Positions 1 through 7,635 of a stretch of DNA of 9,997 nt are shown here, one piece after another; position 1 is the first letter of the stretch; each line of letters begins with the position of its first letter. Position numbers and translations under genes: made by a program. Source of the DNA: Pseudomonadota bacterium (GTDB lineage Bacteria; Pseudomonadota; Gammaproteobacteria; Xanthomonadales; Xanthomonadaceae); NCBI GenBank assembly GCA_025355485.1, contig JANXZP010000066.1, positions 1 through 9,997 of the forward strand, given 5' to 3'. The notes beneath the pieces are model-generated. The model worked only from the letters and a program-made list of their open reading frames with translations. It was not told the origin of the DNA and ran no database searches.

Positions 1-662
1 GATGGATCGCGTGTGCCGAGTATCGGATCGACCGTCGTGAACACGCAGCGCGTGCACGGCTTGGCCGCTTCGAATTCGATCGCACCGATCCGGATGCGAT
101 GCCAGTGGTCTTCGGCGTGCGGATCGCAACCGGTGATGACCAGGTTCGGCCGGAAACGTTGCATGGAAATCGGCGCATCGAGCTGTGCGTTCAATCCATC
201 CAGCGACGCCTGGGAGATCGCAAGGAACGGATAGGCATCGGCGAAACTCACGTCATGCGCGTGCGCCGATTCGACCGTGCGCAGGCTTTGCGCATCCATC
301 ATCACCAAGCGCACCGGCCGATCCAGGAATTCGCTGAGCCAATCATCGCTGCCCGCATCCGCGCAGGCTGCATCAACCACGTCGTCCCACACCGTCGCCT
401 GCAACCGCTCGCCTGCGCTGCCGGGTGCAGCGACATGCAGGCTTGGCATCGATGGGGCGTCCAGGCGCAATCCACCGCCTTCCGGAGTGGCACGGACCAG
501 CACCATGCGCGTGACTTGCCGGCCGGTGAGAAAGCGGCCTTCCGGATCGACGATCATCCAGCGCCGGTCATGCCTCAGTCCGCGCGCATCGATCTCCGCC
601 GATGGCACGGTCATGCCGGCAGTCGATTTGATCGGATAGATGGAAATCGAGGACAGGATCAT
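1..662 (-). CDS. MOSC domain protein, YcbX-like (3' end cut by window edge)
   Basis: About 220 residues are visible from an ATG at 662; the C-terminus lies beyond the left edge. The N-terminal part looks like a MOSC N-terminal beta-barrel domain, with IYPIKS at residues 8-13 and GLRHDRRWMIVD near 28-39. The start of the MOSC domain follows, with FADAYP near 140-145, FRPNLV at 170-175 and KPCTRC at 201-206 just before TTVDP. The KPCxRC cysteines are typical of YcbX and related MOSC proteins, which are thought to bind molybdenum cofactor; E. coli YcbX takes part in reducing N-hydroxylated base analogues. Whether this protein carries the C-terminal 2Fe-2S ferredoxin domain of E. coli YcbX cannot be seen. 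ATG 662 was chosen because the conserved IYPIKS stretch begins right after it. A GTG at 689 is in frame and possible, and an in-frame TGA lies further upstream. The Shine-Dalgarno is weak (GGTG). A terminator separates the gene from pnp, so it is probably its own unit. Confidence 0.88.
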   Translation of the reverse strand, partial: MILSSISIYPIKSTAGMTVPSAEIDARGLRHDRRWMIVDPEGRFLTGRQVTRMVLVRATPEGGGLRLDAPSMPSLHVAAPGSAGERLQATVWDDVVDAACADAGSDDWLSEFLDRPVRLVMMDAQSLRTVESAHAHDVSFADAYPFLAISQASLDGLNAQLDAPISMQRFRPNLVITGCDPHAEDHWHRIRIGAIEFEAAKPCTRCVFTTVDPILGTRDP

Positions 663-780
663 CGGGGCACCATCCAGCTGAGTGCCCACGATGTCATCGA
701 CGTATGCGCAGTGTCCAGCAGCCGTCGATCAGTGCATCCTGATGGCAGACAGGAAATCGTTCGGTGCGCCATCCACAATG

Positions 781-805
781 AAAAAGCGGGCCGAAGCCCG
801 CTTTT
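781..805 (-). terminator. Rho-independent terminator after pnp
   Basis: Read on the minus strand, AAAA is followed by a perfect 6-bp stem GCGGGC-TTCG-GCCCGC and then TTTTTC. The four leading A residues can pair with the T run and lengthen the stem. The loop is a C(UUCG)G tetraloop, a known extra-stable RNA loop. It lies 30 bases after the pnp stop codon, so it most likely ends the rpsO-pnp transcript and insulates the MOSC gene beyond it. On the plus strand the same palindrome is followed by TTTTCC and might work weakly there too, but no plus-strand gene is seen that would use it. Confidence 0.93.
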
Positions 806-835
806 CCTGAACAATCGAGTCGCTGGCGTAAGCGA

Positions 836-2950
<2,115 letters not shown>

Positions 2951-2956
2951 GTGATG

Positions 2957-2970
2957 TTTGTCCTAGTTTG
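2957..2970 (-). promoter_or_regulatory. pnp ribosome binding site supporting a GTG start
   Basis: On the minus strand AGGA stands 10 bases before the GTG at 2950, slightly longer than ideal spacing. No ATG or better-placed start lies nearby in frame, and the next residues (AKVTKTFQYG) fit the family N-terminus. A GTG start with a stretched spacing would keep initiation modest, which could suit an autoregulated gene; that last point is inference. Confidence 0.6.
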
Positions 2971-2975
2971 AAAGT

Positions 2976-2993
2976 GCGGCCATGGATGGCCGC
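2976..2993 (-). promoter_or_regulatory. Hairpin in the pnp leader
   Basis: The stem GCGGCCA-TCCA-TGGCCGC (7 bp, tetraloop) ends 25 bases before the pnp GTG. It is followed by ACTTTC, not a proper U-tract, so it is unlikely to be an efficient intrinsic terminator. In E. coli the rpsO-pnp interval holds an RNase III-cleaved stem through which PNPase represses its own synthesis, and this hairpin occupies the equivalent place. The perfect stem is seen directly; the role is inference. Confidence 0.6.
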
Positions 2994-3011
2994 TTCTTGA
3001 TCTTGCTCTTC

Positions 3012-3029
3012 GCGTTCATGGGTGAACGC
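3012..3029 (-). promoter_or_regulatory. Hairpin between rpsO and pnp
   Basis: The perfect 7-bp stem GCGTTCA-CCCA-TGAACGC starts 36 bases after the rpsO stop codon. It is followed by GAAGAGC, with no U-tract, so it is not a classic terminator. It may protect the rpsO mRNA 3' end or act with the second hairpin at 2976-2993 as a processing site. Its 5' arm lies at the end of one copy of an 18-bp direct repeat, so other pairings are possible. Confidence 0.55.
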
Positions 3030-3059
3030 ACAAATAACTTCGAACGCACCAACAACTAC
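3024..3059. repeat. Two-copy tandem 18-bp direct repeat
   Basis: Positions 3024-3041 and 3042-3059 are adjacent copies of an 18-bp unit that match at 15 of 18 positions. Both begin GAACGCAC on the plus strand. They lie in the noncoding gap between rpsO and pnp. On the transcribed minus strand each copy ends with GTGCGTTC, a sequence able to pair with the same downstream GAACGC element. Confidence 0.75.
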
Positions 3060-3065
3060 GCGAAC

Positions 3066-3326
3066 TTACCGGCGAATCCCAAGCTTGCCGATCAGCGTCT
3101 TGTAACGCTCTGTATCCTTGCGGTGCAGGTAGTCGAGCAGGCTGCGGCGCTGGTTGACCAGCATCAGCAGGCCGCGACGCGAATGGTGGTCTTTCTTGTG
3201 GGTCTTGAAATGCCCGGTGAGCATTTCGATGCGCGCAGTGATCAGCGCGACCTGCACTTCCGGTGAGCCGGTGTCGCCAGGAGCACGCTTGAACTCTTCG
3301 ATGATCTTGCCGGTGTCGATGGACAT
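3066..3326 (-). CDS. rpsO: 30S ribosomal protein S15
   Basis: This 86-residue protein (family length about 89) is the primary 16S rRNA-binding protein S15, which binds the central domain and helps nucleate assembly of the 30S platform. Diagnostic stretches are GDTGSPEVQVALITARI at 18-34, LTGHFKTHKKDHHSRRGL at 36-53, and VNQRRSLLDYL at 57-67. The C-terminus is KLGIRR. The ATG at 3326 follows GAGG at an 8-base spacing and matches the normal family start (MSIDTGKIIEEF). The gene is 187 bp downstream of truB and has its own candidate promoter just after truB. In E. coli, S15 represses its own translation by stabilising a pseudoknot over the start site. The long leader here leaves room for such control, but I could not confirm a pseudoknot by eye. 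Confidence 0.98.
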   Translation of the reverse strand: MSIDTGKIIEEFKRAPGDTGSPEVQVALITARIEMLTGHFKTHKKDHHSRRGLLMLVNQRRSLLDYLHRKDTERYKTLIGKLGIRR

Positions 3327-3439
3327 CTGTACTACCTCGGGTGATGCGCGACCTGCAGGAATGTCGTGCGACACACCGCGTGGCCCGCCGGTTGGGAAAG
3401 GATTGCGTTGGTTCAATCGATGGATCGCTGGAAAGGATC

Positions 3440-3474
3440 GCTTGCCGTAGCGTTCACAAAGCTTCCGGGCAAGC
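3440..3474 (-). promoter_or_regulatory. Stem-loop at the start of the rpsO leader
   Basis: GCTTGCC and GGCAAGC on the minus strand form a perfect 7-bp stem around a 21-base loop, which could close further with AGC/GCT. The 5' arm begins at about the transcription start predicted from the TACAAT box. The transcript would therefore begin with a stem, a form known to protect mRNA 5' ends from RNase E and RppH. It might also be part of an S15 control element; that is speculative. Confidence 0.45.
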
Positions 3475-3479
3475 AGGGC

Positions 3480-3509
3480 ATTGTAGCCCCTGCACACCTG
3501 CCGGAACAA
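3480..3509 (-). promoter_or_regulatory. Candidate sigma-70 promoter for rpsO
   Basis: On the minus strand, TTGTTC (3509-3504) and TACAAT (3485-3480) are separated by 18 bases. The -10 box matches five of six consensus bases and the -35 four of six. The promoter begins 4 bases beyond the truB stop codon and predicts a start near 3473, giving an rpsO leader of about 150 bases. In E. coli rpsO also has a promoter between truB and rpsO, which supports the assignment. Confidence 0.65.
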
Positions 3510-3513
3510 GGCT

Positions 3514-4500
3514 TTAGGTGGGAACGGCCCATGTGAACAAGCGCTGCGCGCGCAACGTGCCGTCGGTCGAGAGCGCACCGAGGCCCAGCGCACGGCCAGT
3601 CGCGTCGTACAGGGCAACGGTCGTGGCGTCGCCTATCCACGGCAGCGTCTCCGGCTGGGTGCTGGCCTGCGATGGCGCGATCCTAATCGGTTGGATCTGC
3701 TGCGGCTTCACCCAGGCTGGCTGTCCCTGCCCCAACCGTTGTGCCTGTTCTGCGTCAAGTAGCACTCCCGGGAGACCGACCATGCCAGCCTCGATCGGCA
3801 GCAGGCATGCGCCCAGCGCGGCCTCATCGGTCGCCGCGAGCGCTTCCAGTTCGGCCATCGCGTACATCCGCGGCGCACGGAACGGTTCGACCCACAGCCG
3901 GCGCAGCTCGGCCACGTGCGCGCAGCAACCCAACATTTCGCCGAGATCGCGAACGAGACTGCGGACGTAGGTTCCACTGCCGCAATCGATTTCCAGCCGC
4001 AGCCAGTCGTCGCCGCGCTCGATGCAGACGATCCGAAAGACATCCACTTCGCGTTCGGCGACTTCGACGATCTCGCCGCGCCTGGCCTTGGCGTACAACG
4101 GTTCGCCGCCCTGCTTGAGCGCGGCATAAATCGGCGGGCGTTGCAGGATGCGCCCACGCAACGGCACGAGCGCCGCCTCGAGCATCGCATCGTCGAATGC
4201 CGGAACCGGGCGCGTGCGCAACACCCCGCCATCGGCGTCGTCGGTATCGGTGGTCGTGCCGAGTCGCGCGAGCGTGGTGTATGACTTGGATTCGCCGAGC
4301 AGTACGCCAGCGATCTTGGTCGCTTCGCCGAAACAAATCGGCAGCAAGCCGGTAGCTAGCGGATCGAGGCTGCCGGTGTGCCCGGCCTTTTCGGCACGGA
4401 ACAACCGCCGCACCTGCTGCAACGCATGATTCGAGCTGGCGCCTGCCGGCTTGTCGAGCAACAGGATGCCATGCAAAGGCCGGTACGCGATACGGTTCAT
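3514..4500 (-). CDS. truB: tRNA pseudouridine(55) synthase
   Basis: This 328-residue protein (E. coli 314) converts uridine 55 in the T-loop of tRNAs to pseudouridine and also acts as a tRNA-folding chaperone. The catalytic motif GHTGSLDPLATGLLP spans residues 40-54 with the nucleophilic aspartate at 46. DKPAG is at 16-20, the SKSY region with its conserved tyrosine at 71-74, GGEPLYAKARRGE comes mid-protein, and CGSGTYVRSLVRDLGE follows with a conserved arginine. The C-terminal part ends with a PUA-like segment (ALGLGALSTDGTLRAQRLF). Between the catalytic domain and that segment is a proline- and glutamine-rich linker (about VKPQQIQP to PETLPW). ATG 4500 was chosen because MNRIAYRPLHGILLLDKPAG matches the family N-terminus. 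In-frame ATGs further upstream (4536 and 4707) lie within rbfA and would add unrelated sequence. It starts 13 bp after rbfA without a strong Shine-Dalgarno, so translational coupling is likely. Confidence 0.97.
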   Translation of the reverse strand: MNRIAYRPLHGILLLDKPAGASSNHALQQVRRLFRAEKAGHTGSLDPLATGLLPICFGEATKIAGVLLGESKSYTTLARLGTTTDTDDADGGVLRTRPVPAFDDAMLEAALVPLRGRILQRPPIYAALKQGGEPLYAKARRGEIVEVAEREVDVFRIVCIERGDDWLRLEIDCGSGTYVRSLVRDLGEMLGCCAHVAELRRLWVEPFRAPRMYAMAELEALAATDEAALGACLLPIEAGMVGLPGVLLDAEQAQRLGQGQPAWVKPQQIQPIRIAPSQASTQPETLPWIGDATTVALYDATGRALGLGALSTDGTLRAQRLFTWAVPT

Positions 4501-4513
4501 CCGCGTGGCTTGC

Positions 4514-4921
4514 TCAATCGCTGTCGGACCCGGCATCGCTTCCGGATTCGGCTTCGTCGCTCGATGGCGCGAAATCGGTTCCGCTGGCGCGCAACAGCTT
4601 CTCGATCTTCTCGCCGCGATCGACCGAATCGTCGTAATGGAAATGCAGCTCGGGAACGTGGCGCATCTTGACCTGGTGCGCCAGCCGGTAACGAATCTCG
4701 CGCGCATGTTCCTTCAGGCCGGCCAGCGCTTCCTTCGCTCGTTCCGGCTGCAACGCGGTGACGAAGACCTGGGCGTGTTCCATCTCGCGATTGATCTCGA
4801 CGTCCGACACGCTCACCGACGGCAGCGAATGCTCGCGCACGGCATCGTGGACGAGCTGCCCGAGTTCGCGGCGCAGTTGGGCTGCGACGCGATCGGAACG
4901 ATGGAAGGATTTGGCTGGCAT
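4514..4921 (-). CDS. rbfA: 30S ribosome-binding factor RbfA
   Basis: This 135-residue protein (E. coli 133) is the small KH-fold factor that binds the immature 30S subunit and helps finish the 5' end of 16S rRNA; in E. coli it is needed for growth in the cold. The N-terminus (SFHRSDRVAAQLRRELGQLVHD, about residues 5-26) is typical. SVSDVEINREMEHAQVFVT follows at about 37-55, and HVPELHFHYDDSVDRG at about 88-103 holds the family PEL-F-YD signature. The C-terminal 20 residues are Ser/Asp/Glu-rich and acidic (ending GSDAGSDSD), probably a disordered tail. The ATG at 4921 is 12 bp downstream of the infB stop and has no clear Shine-Dalgarno, which suggests translation coupled to infB. The order infB-rbfA-truB is that of other gammaproteobacteria. 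Confidence 0.96.
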   Translation of the reverse strand: MPAKSFHRSDRVAAQLRRELGQLVHDAVREHSLPSVSVSDVEINREMEHAQVFVTALQPERAKEALAGLKEHAREIRYRLAHQVKMRHVPELHFHYDDSVDRGEKIEKLLRASGTDFAPSSDEAESGSDAGSDSD

Positions 4922-4933
4922 CGCGGGCTCGGG

Positions 4934-7549
4934 TTACAGCGTGCGCTGGATCTCGATGCGCTCGAAACACTCGATCTGGTCGCCCGGCTTCACGTCGTTG
5001 TACTGCTTCACCGCGATGCCGCACTCGGTGCCGTTGCGCACTTCCTCGACGAGTTCCTTGAAGCGGCGCAACGATTCGAGTTCGCCTTCGAAGATCACCA
5101 CGTTGTTGCGCAGCACGCGGATCGGCTTGCCGCGGCGGATCACGCCTTCGGTCACGATGCTGCCGGCGACCGCGCCGAACTTGCTGCTGCGGAACACCTC
5201 GCGCACTTCCGCTGTGCCGATGATTTCCTCGCGGACTTCGACGCCGAGCAAACCGGAAGCGACCTGTTTCACCTGGTCGATCACGTCGTAGATGATCGAG
5301 AAGTAGCGCAGGTCGAGGCCATTGGCTTCGATCACGCGCCGCGCGGACGCGTCGGCGCGCACGTTGAAGCCGATGATGACGGCCTTCGACGCGGCGGCGA
5401 GGGTCGCGTCGGATTCGGTGATGCCGCCGACGCCCGACGACACGACATTGATCCTGATCTGCTCGTTCGACAAACCGATCAGCGATTCGCGCAATGCCTG
5501 CACCGAACCCTGCACATCGGCCTTGACCACCAGCGCGAGCGACAACTGGCCGGCACCCTGGCCCATCTGCGCCATGATGTCTTCCATGCGGTTGCCGGCC
5601 TGGCTGACCAGGCGCGATTCGCGACGCTTGGCATCGCGCTGCTGGGCGACGTCCTTGGCGAGTCGCTCAACTTCGACCACGGTGAAATCGTCGCCCGCAT
5701 CGGGCACTCCCGACAGCCCGAGCAATTGCACCGGAATCGACGGACCGGCTTCATCGACCTGCTTGCCGTTCTCGTCGAACAACGCGCGCACGCGGCCGTA
5801 TTGCACGCCACAGACGAGGTAATCGCCCTTCTTCAGCGTGCCCTGTTGCACCAGCACTGTCGCGACAGGGCCGCGGCCCTTGTCGAGGCTGGATTCGATC
5901 ACCACGCCGCTCGCGCGCGCATCGCGCACGGCCTTCAATTCCATCACTTCGGACTGCACGAGGATCGCGTCGAGCAATGCGTCCACGCCCTCGCCCGTCT
6001 TCGCCGAAACCGGCACGAACTGCACGTCGCCGCCCCAGTCTTCCGGCACGACTTCCAGTTTCACCAAGCCTTGCTTGATGTTGTCCGGATTCGCCTCGGG
6101 CTTGTCCATCTTGTTCATCGCGACGATCAGCGGCACCTTTGCAGCGCGCGCATGCTGCACGGCCTCGATGGTCTGCGGCATCACGCCGTCGTCGGCGGCG
6201 ACCACCAGGATCACGATGTCGGTGAGCTTGGCGCCGCGCGCGCGCATCGACGAGAACGCCGCATGGCCCGGCGTGTCGAGGAAGCTGACGACGCCCTTTG
6301 CGGTCTCGACGTGGTAGGCGCCGATGTGCTGGGTGATGCCGCCGGCTTCGCCGGTAGCGACCTTGGTGCGACGGATGTAATCGAGCAATGAGGTCTTGCC
6401 GTGATCGACGTGGCCCATGATCGTGACCACCGGCGGGCGCGCCTGCCGATCGCCCTGCACGTCTTCGCCATGCGCGATCAATGCGGATTCCGCATCGTTC
6501 TCGGTCGCAGCGACGGCGGTGTGGCCCAGCTCTTCGACGACAAGAACTGCTGTGTCGTGGTCGATCACTTGGTTGATGGTGACCATGCTGCCCATCTTGA
6601 ACAGCGCCCTGACCACTTCGCCGCCCTTGATCGCGAGTTTTTGCGCTAGATCGGCGACACTGATGCTTTCGCCGATCGCGACTTCGCGCTGCACCGGCGC
6701 GGTCGGACGCGCGAAACCATGCTGGCCGACGGCCTGCCGGCTGGCTTCGACCGGGCGCGCACGCACTTTGCGTTTGCCGGCGCCGCGACGCGCGCGTTCG
6801 GAATCGGTCAGGTGCAGTTGCGCCGAGAAACGGTTCGCCGGATCGCCTTCCTCGACTTCGGTCGGCATCGCATGGGTACCGCGATGCGCGGGTTTCTTTT
6901 GCCCTGGTTTTGTGTCACGCGCTGGATCGCGGCGACGCAATTCGGCACCCACCCCATGCTTGTGCATGGGTTTTTCGGCCGGCGGCGCAACGACCGCCCC
7001 GGCGACCGCTTTCTTCGGCGAATCGACGACGACCACGACGGGCTCGGCTTCGACGACCACTTCGCTGGTTTTGCGCTGGCTTTCGAGCAGCTCGCGACGT
7101 TTGGTTTCTTCATCGACGCGGCGCTGGTCGCCTTCGCGCAGCGCGGCCAGTTCAGCCTCGGACTGCTGGCGCGACACGTCGAGCTTGCGCTGCGCGTCCT
7201 CGCGTTCGAGCTTCTGCTCGTCGTGTTCCTCGACCAGCTTGCGCTGCATGTAGGTGCGCTTCTGGCGCACCTCGACGTTGACCGTGGTCTTGCTCTTGCC
7301 GGCGGCGACGGTGAGTTCCTCGACCTTGCGCCGGGCCAGCGTGATCTGTTTCGGTGCGGCCTCGTCGGCCGACTTCTCGACCTTGCCGTGGGTGCGCCGC
7401 AGGAAACCGAGAAGTTTCATCTTCTCGGTGCTGGTGACCACCTGATCCGGGCCGCTGAAGGTCATGCCGGCCTCGGCGAGCTGCACGAGCAGCTTCTCGA
7501 CCGGGGTACCGACTGTCTTCGCGAGCGTTCTTACCGTGACTTCGGACAT
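4934..7549 (-). CDS. infB: Translation initiation factor IF-2
   Basis: This 871-residue protein (E. coli 890) is the GTPase that brings fMet-tRNA to the 30S subunit and promotes subunit joining. An IF2_N helical domain (VTVRTLAKTVGTPVEKLLVQL) is at residues 4-23. A highly charged, probably coiled-coil or disordered linker runs from about 95 to 290. A second IF2_N-like domain (ISVADLAQKLAIKGGEVVRAL) is at 296-316. The G domain has G1 GHVDHGKT at 379-386, switch I GITQH at 404-408, G3 DTPGH at 425-429, G4 NKMD at 479-482 and G5 SAK at 515-517. Beta-barrel domain II and the fMet-binding C-terminal domain follow. ATG 7549 was chosen because AGGA stands 6 bases before it and the protein start matches the family. 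An in-frame ATG at 7579 lacks a good Shine-Dalgarno. It lies between nusA and rbfA; the initiator tRNA that IF-2 uses is encoded in the same cluster. Confidence 0.98.
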   Translation of the reverse strand: MSEVTVRTLAKTVGTPVEKLLVQLAEAGMTFSGPDQVVTSTEKMKLLGFLRRTHGKVEKSADEAAPKQITLARRKVEELTVAAGKSKTTVNVEVRQKRTYMQRKLVEEHDEQKLEREDAQRKLDVSRQQSEAELAALREGDQRRVDEETKRRELLESQRKTSEVVVEAEPVVVVVDSPKKAVAGAVVAPPAEKPMHKHGVGAELRRRDPARDTKPGQKKPAHRGTHAMPTEVEEGDPANRFSAQLHLTDSERARRGAGKRKVRARPVEASRQAVGQHGFARPTAPVQREVAIGESISVADLAQKLAIKGGEVVRALFKMGSMVTINQVIDHDTAVLVVEELGHTAVAATENDAESALIAHGEDVQGDRQARPPVVTIMGHVDHGKTSLLDYIRRTKVATGEAGGITQHIGAYHVETAKGVVSFLDTPGHAAFSSMRARGAKLTDIVILVVAADDGVMPQTIEAVQHARAAKVPLIVAMNKMDKPEANPDNIKQGLVKLEVVPEDWGGDVQFVPVSAKTGEGVDALLDAILVQSEVMELKAVRDARASGVVIESSLDKGRGPVATVLVQQGTLKKGDYLVCGVQYGRVRALFDENGKQVDEAGPSIPVQLLGLSGVPDAGDDFTVVEVERLAKDVAQQRDAKRRESRLVSQAGNRMEDIMAQMGQGAGQLSLALVVKADVQGSVQALRESLIGLSNEQIRINVVSSGVGGITESDATLAAASKAVIIGFNVRADASARRVIEANGLDLRYFSIIYDVIDQVKQVASGLLGVEVREEIIGTAEVREVFRSSKFGAVAGSIVTEGVIRRGKPIRVLRNNVVIFEGELESLRRFKELVEEVRNGTECGIAVKQYNDVKPGDQIECFERIEIQRTL

Positions 7550-7559
7550 GTGATTCCTG
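7550..7559 (-). promoter_or_regulatory. infB ribosome binding site deciding the start
   Basis: On the minus strand AGGA lies 6 bases before the ATG at 7549 (AGGAATCACATG). The in-frame ATG ten codons upstream at 7579 has no comparable site. This favours the shorter protein beginning MSEVTVRTLAKTVG. Confidence 0.75.
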
Positions 7560-7595
7560 TGAACTCGTGCCGCATTCAATCGTCTAGTTTACCGT

Positions 7596-7622
7596 GCCGC
7601 GTCGCCAATCGACTGGCGCGGC
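7596..7622 (-). promoter_or_regulatory. Hairpin in the nusA-infB spacer
   Basis: GCCGCG and CGCGGC on the minus strand close a stem whose inner part also pairs (CCA with TGG), with one 3-base bulge and a 6-base loop. It is followed by ACGGTAAACTAG and no U-tract, so it is not a standard terminator. It fills part of the 86-bp gap between nusA and infB and may be an mRNA processing or stability element; no function can be proved from sequence. Confidence 0.4.
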
Positions 7623-7635
7623 GATTCGTCGCGCA

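Noticed and set aside
2976..3029. An rpsO intrinsic terminator before pnp
   Set aside because: Both hairpins in this gap lack a U-tract (GAAGAGC and ACTTTC follow them), so I list them as leader structures and not as terminators.
4501..4707. A 69-residue N-terminal extension of truB overlapping rbfA
   Set aside because: The extra residues are an out-of-frame reading of rbfA; conserved TruB sequence begins only after ATG 4500.
4451..6391. A 646-codon open frame on the plus strand, opposite infB and rbfA
   Set aside because: It is the antisense shadow of clearly real genes. Its translation is rich in His, Arg, Asp and Ala, shows no domain I recognise, and arises because GC-rich third positions suppress stop codons on the opposite strand.
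6920..6975. An internal start giving a short form of IF-2, as in E. coli
   Set aside because: The in-frame Met codons in the charged linker (for example residue 195 and residue 228) have no convincing Shine-Dalgarno, so a short form cannot be supported from sequence alone.
7550..7579. An upstream ATG at 7579 as the infB start
   Set aside because: It adds MNAARVHRNH, which is not family-like, and lacks a Shine-Dalgarno, whereas ATG 7549 has AGGA at good spacing.
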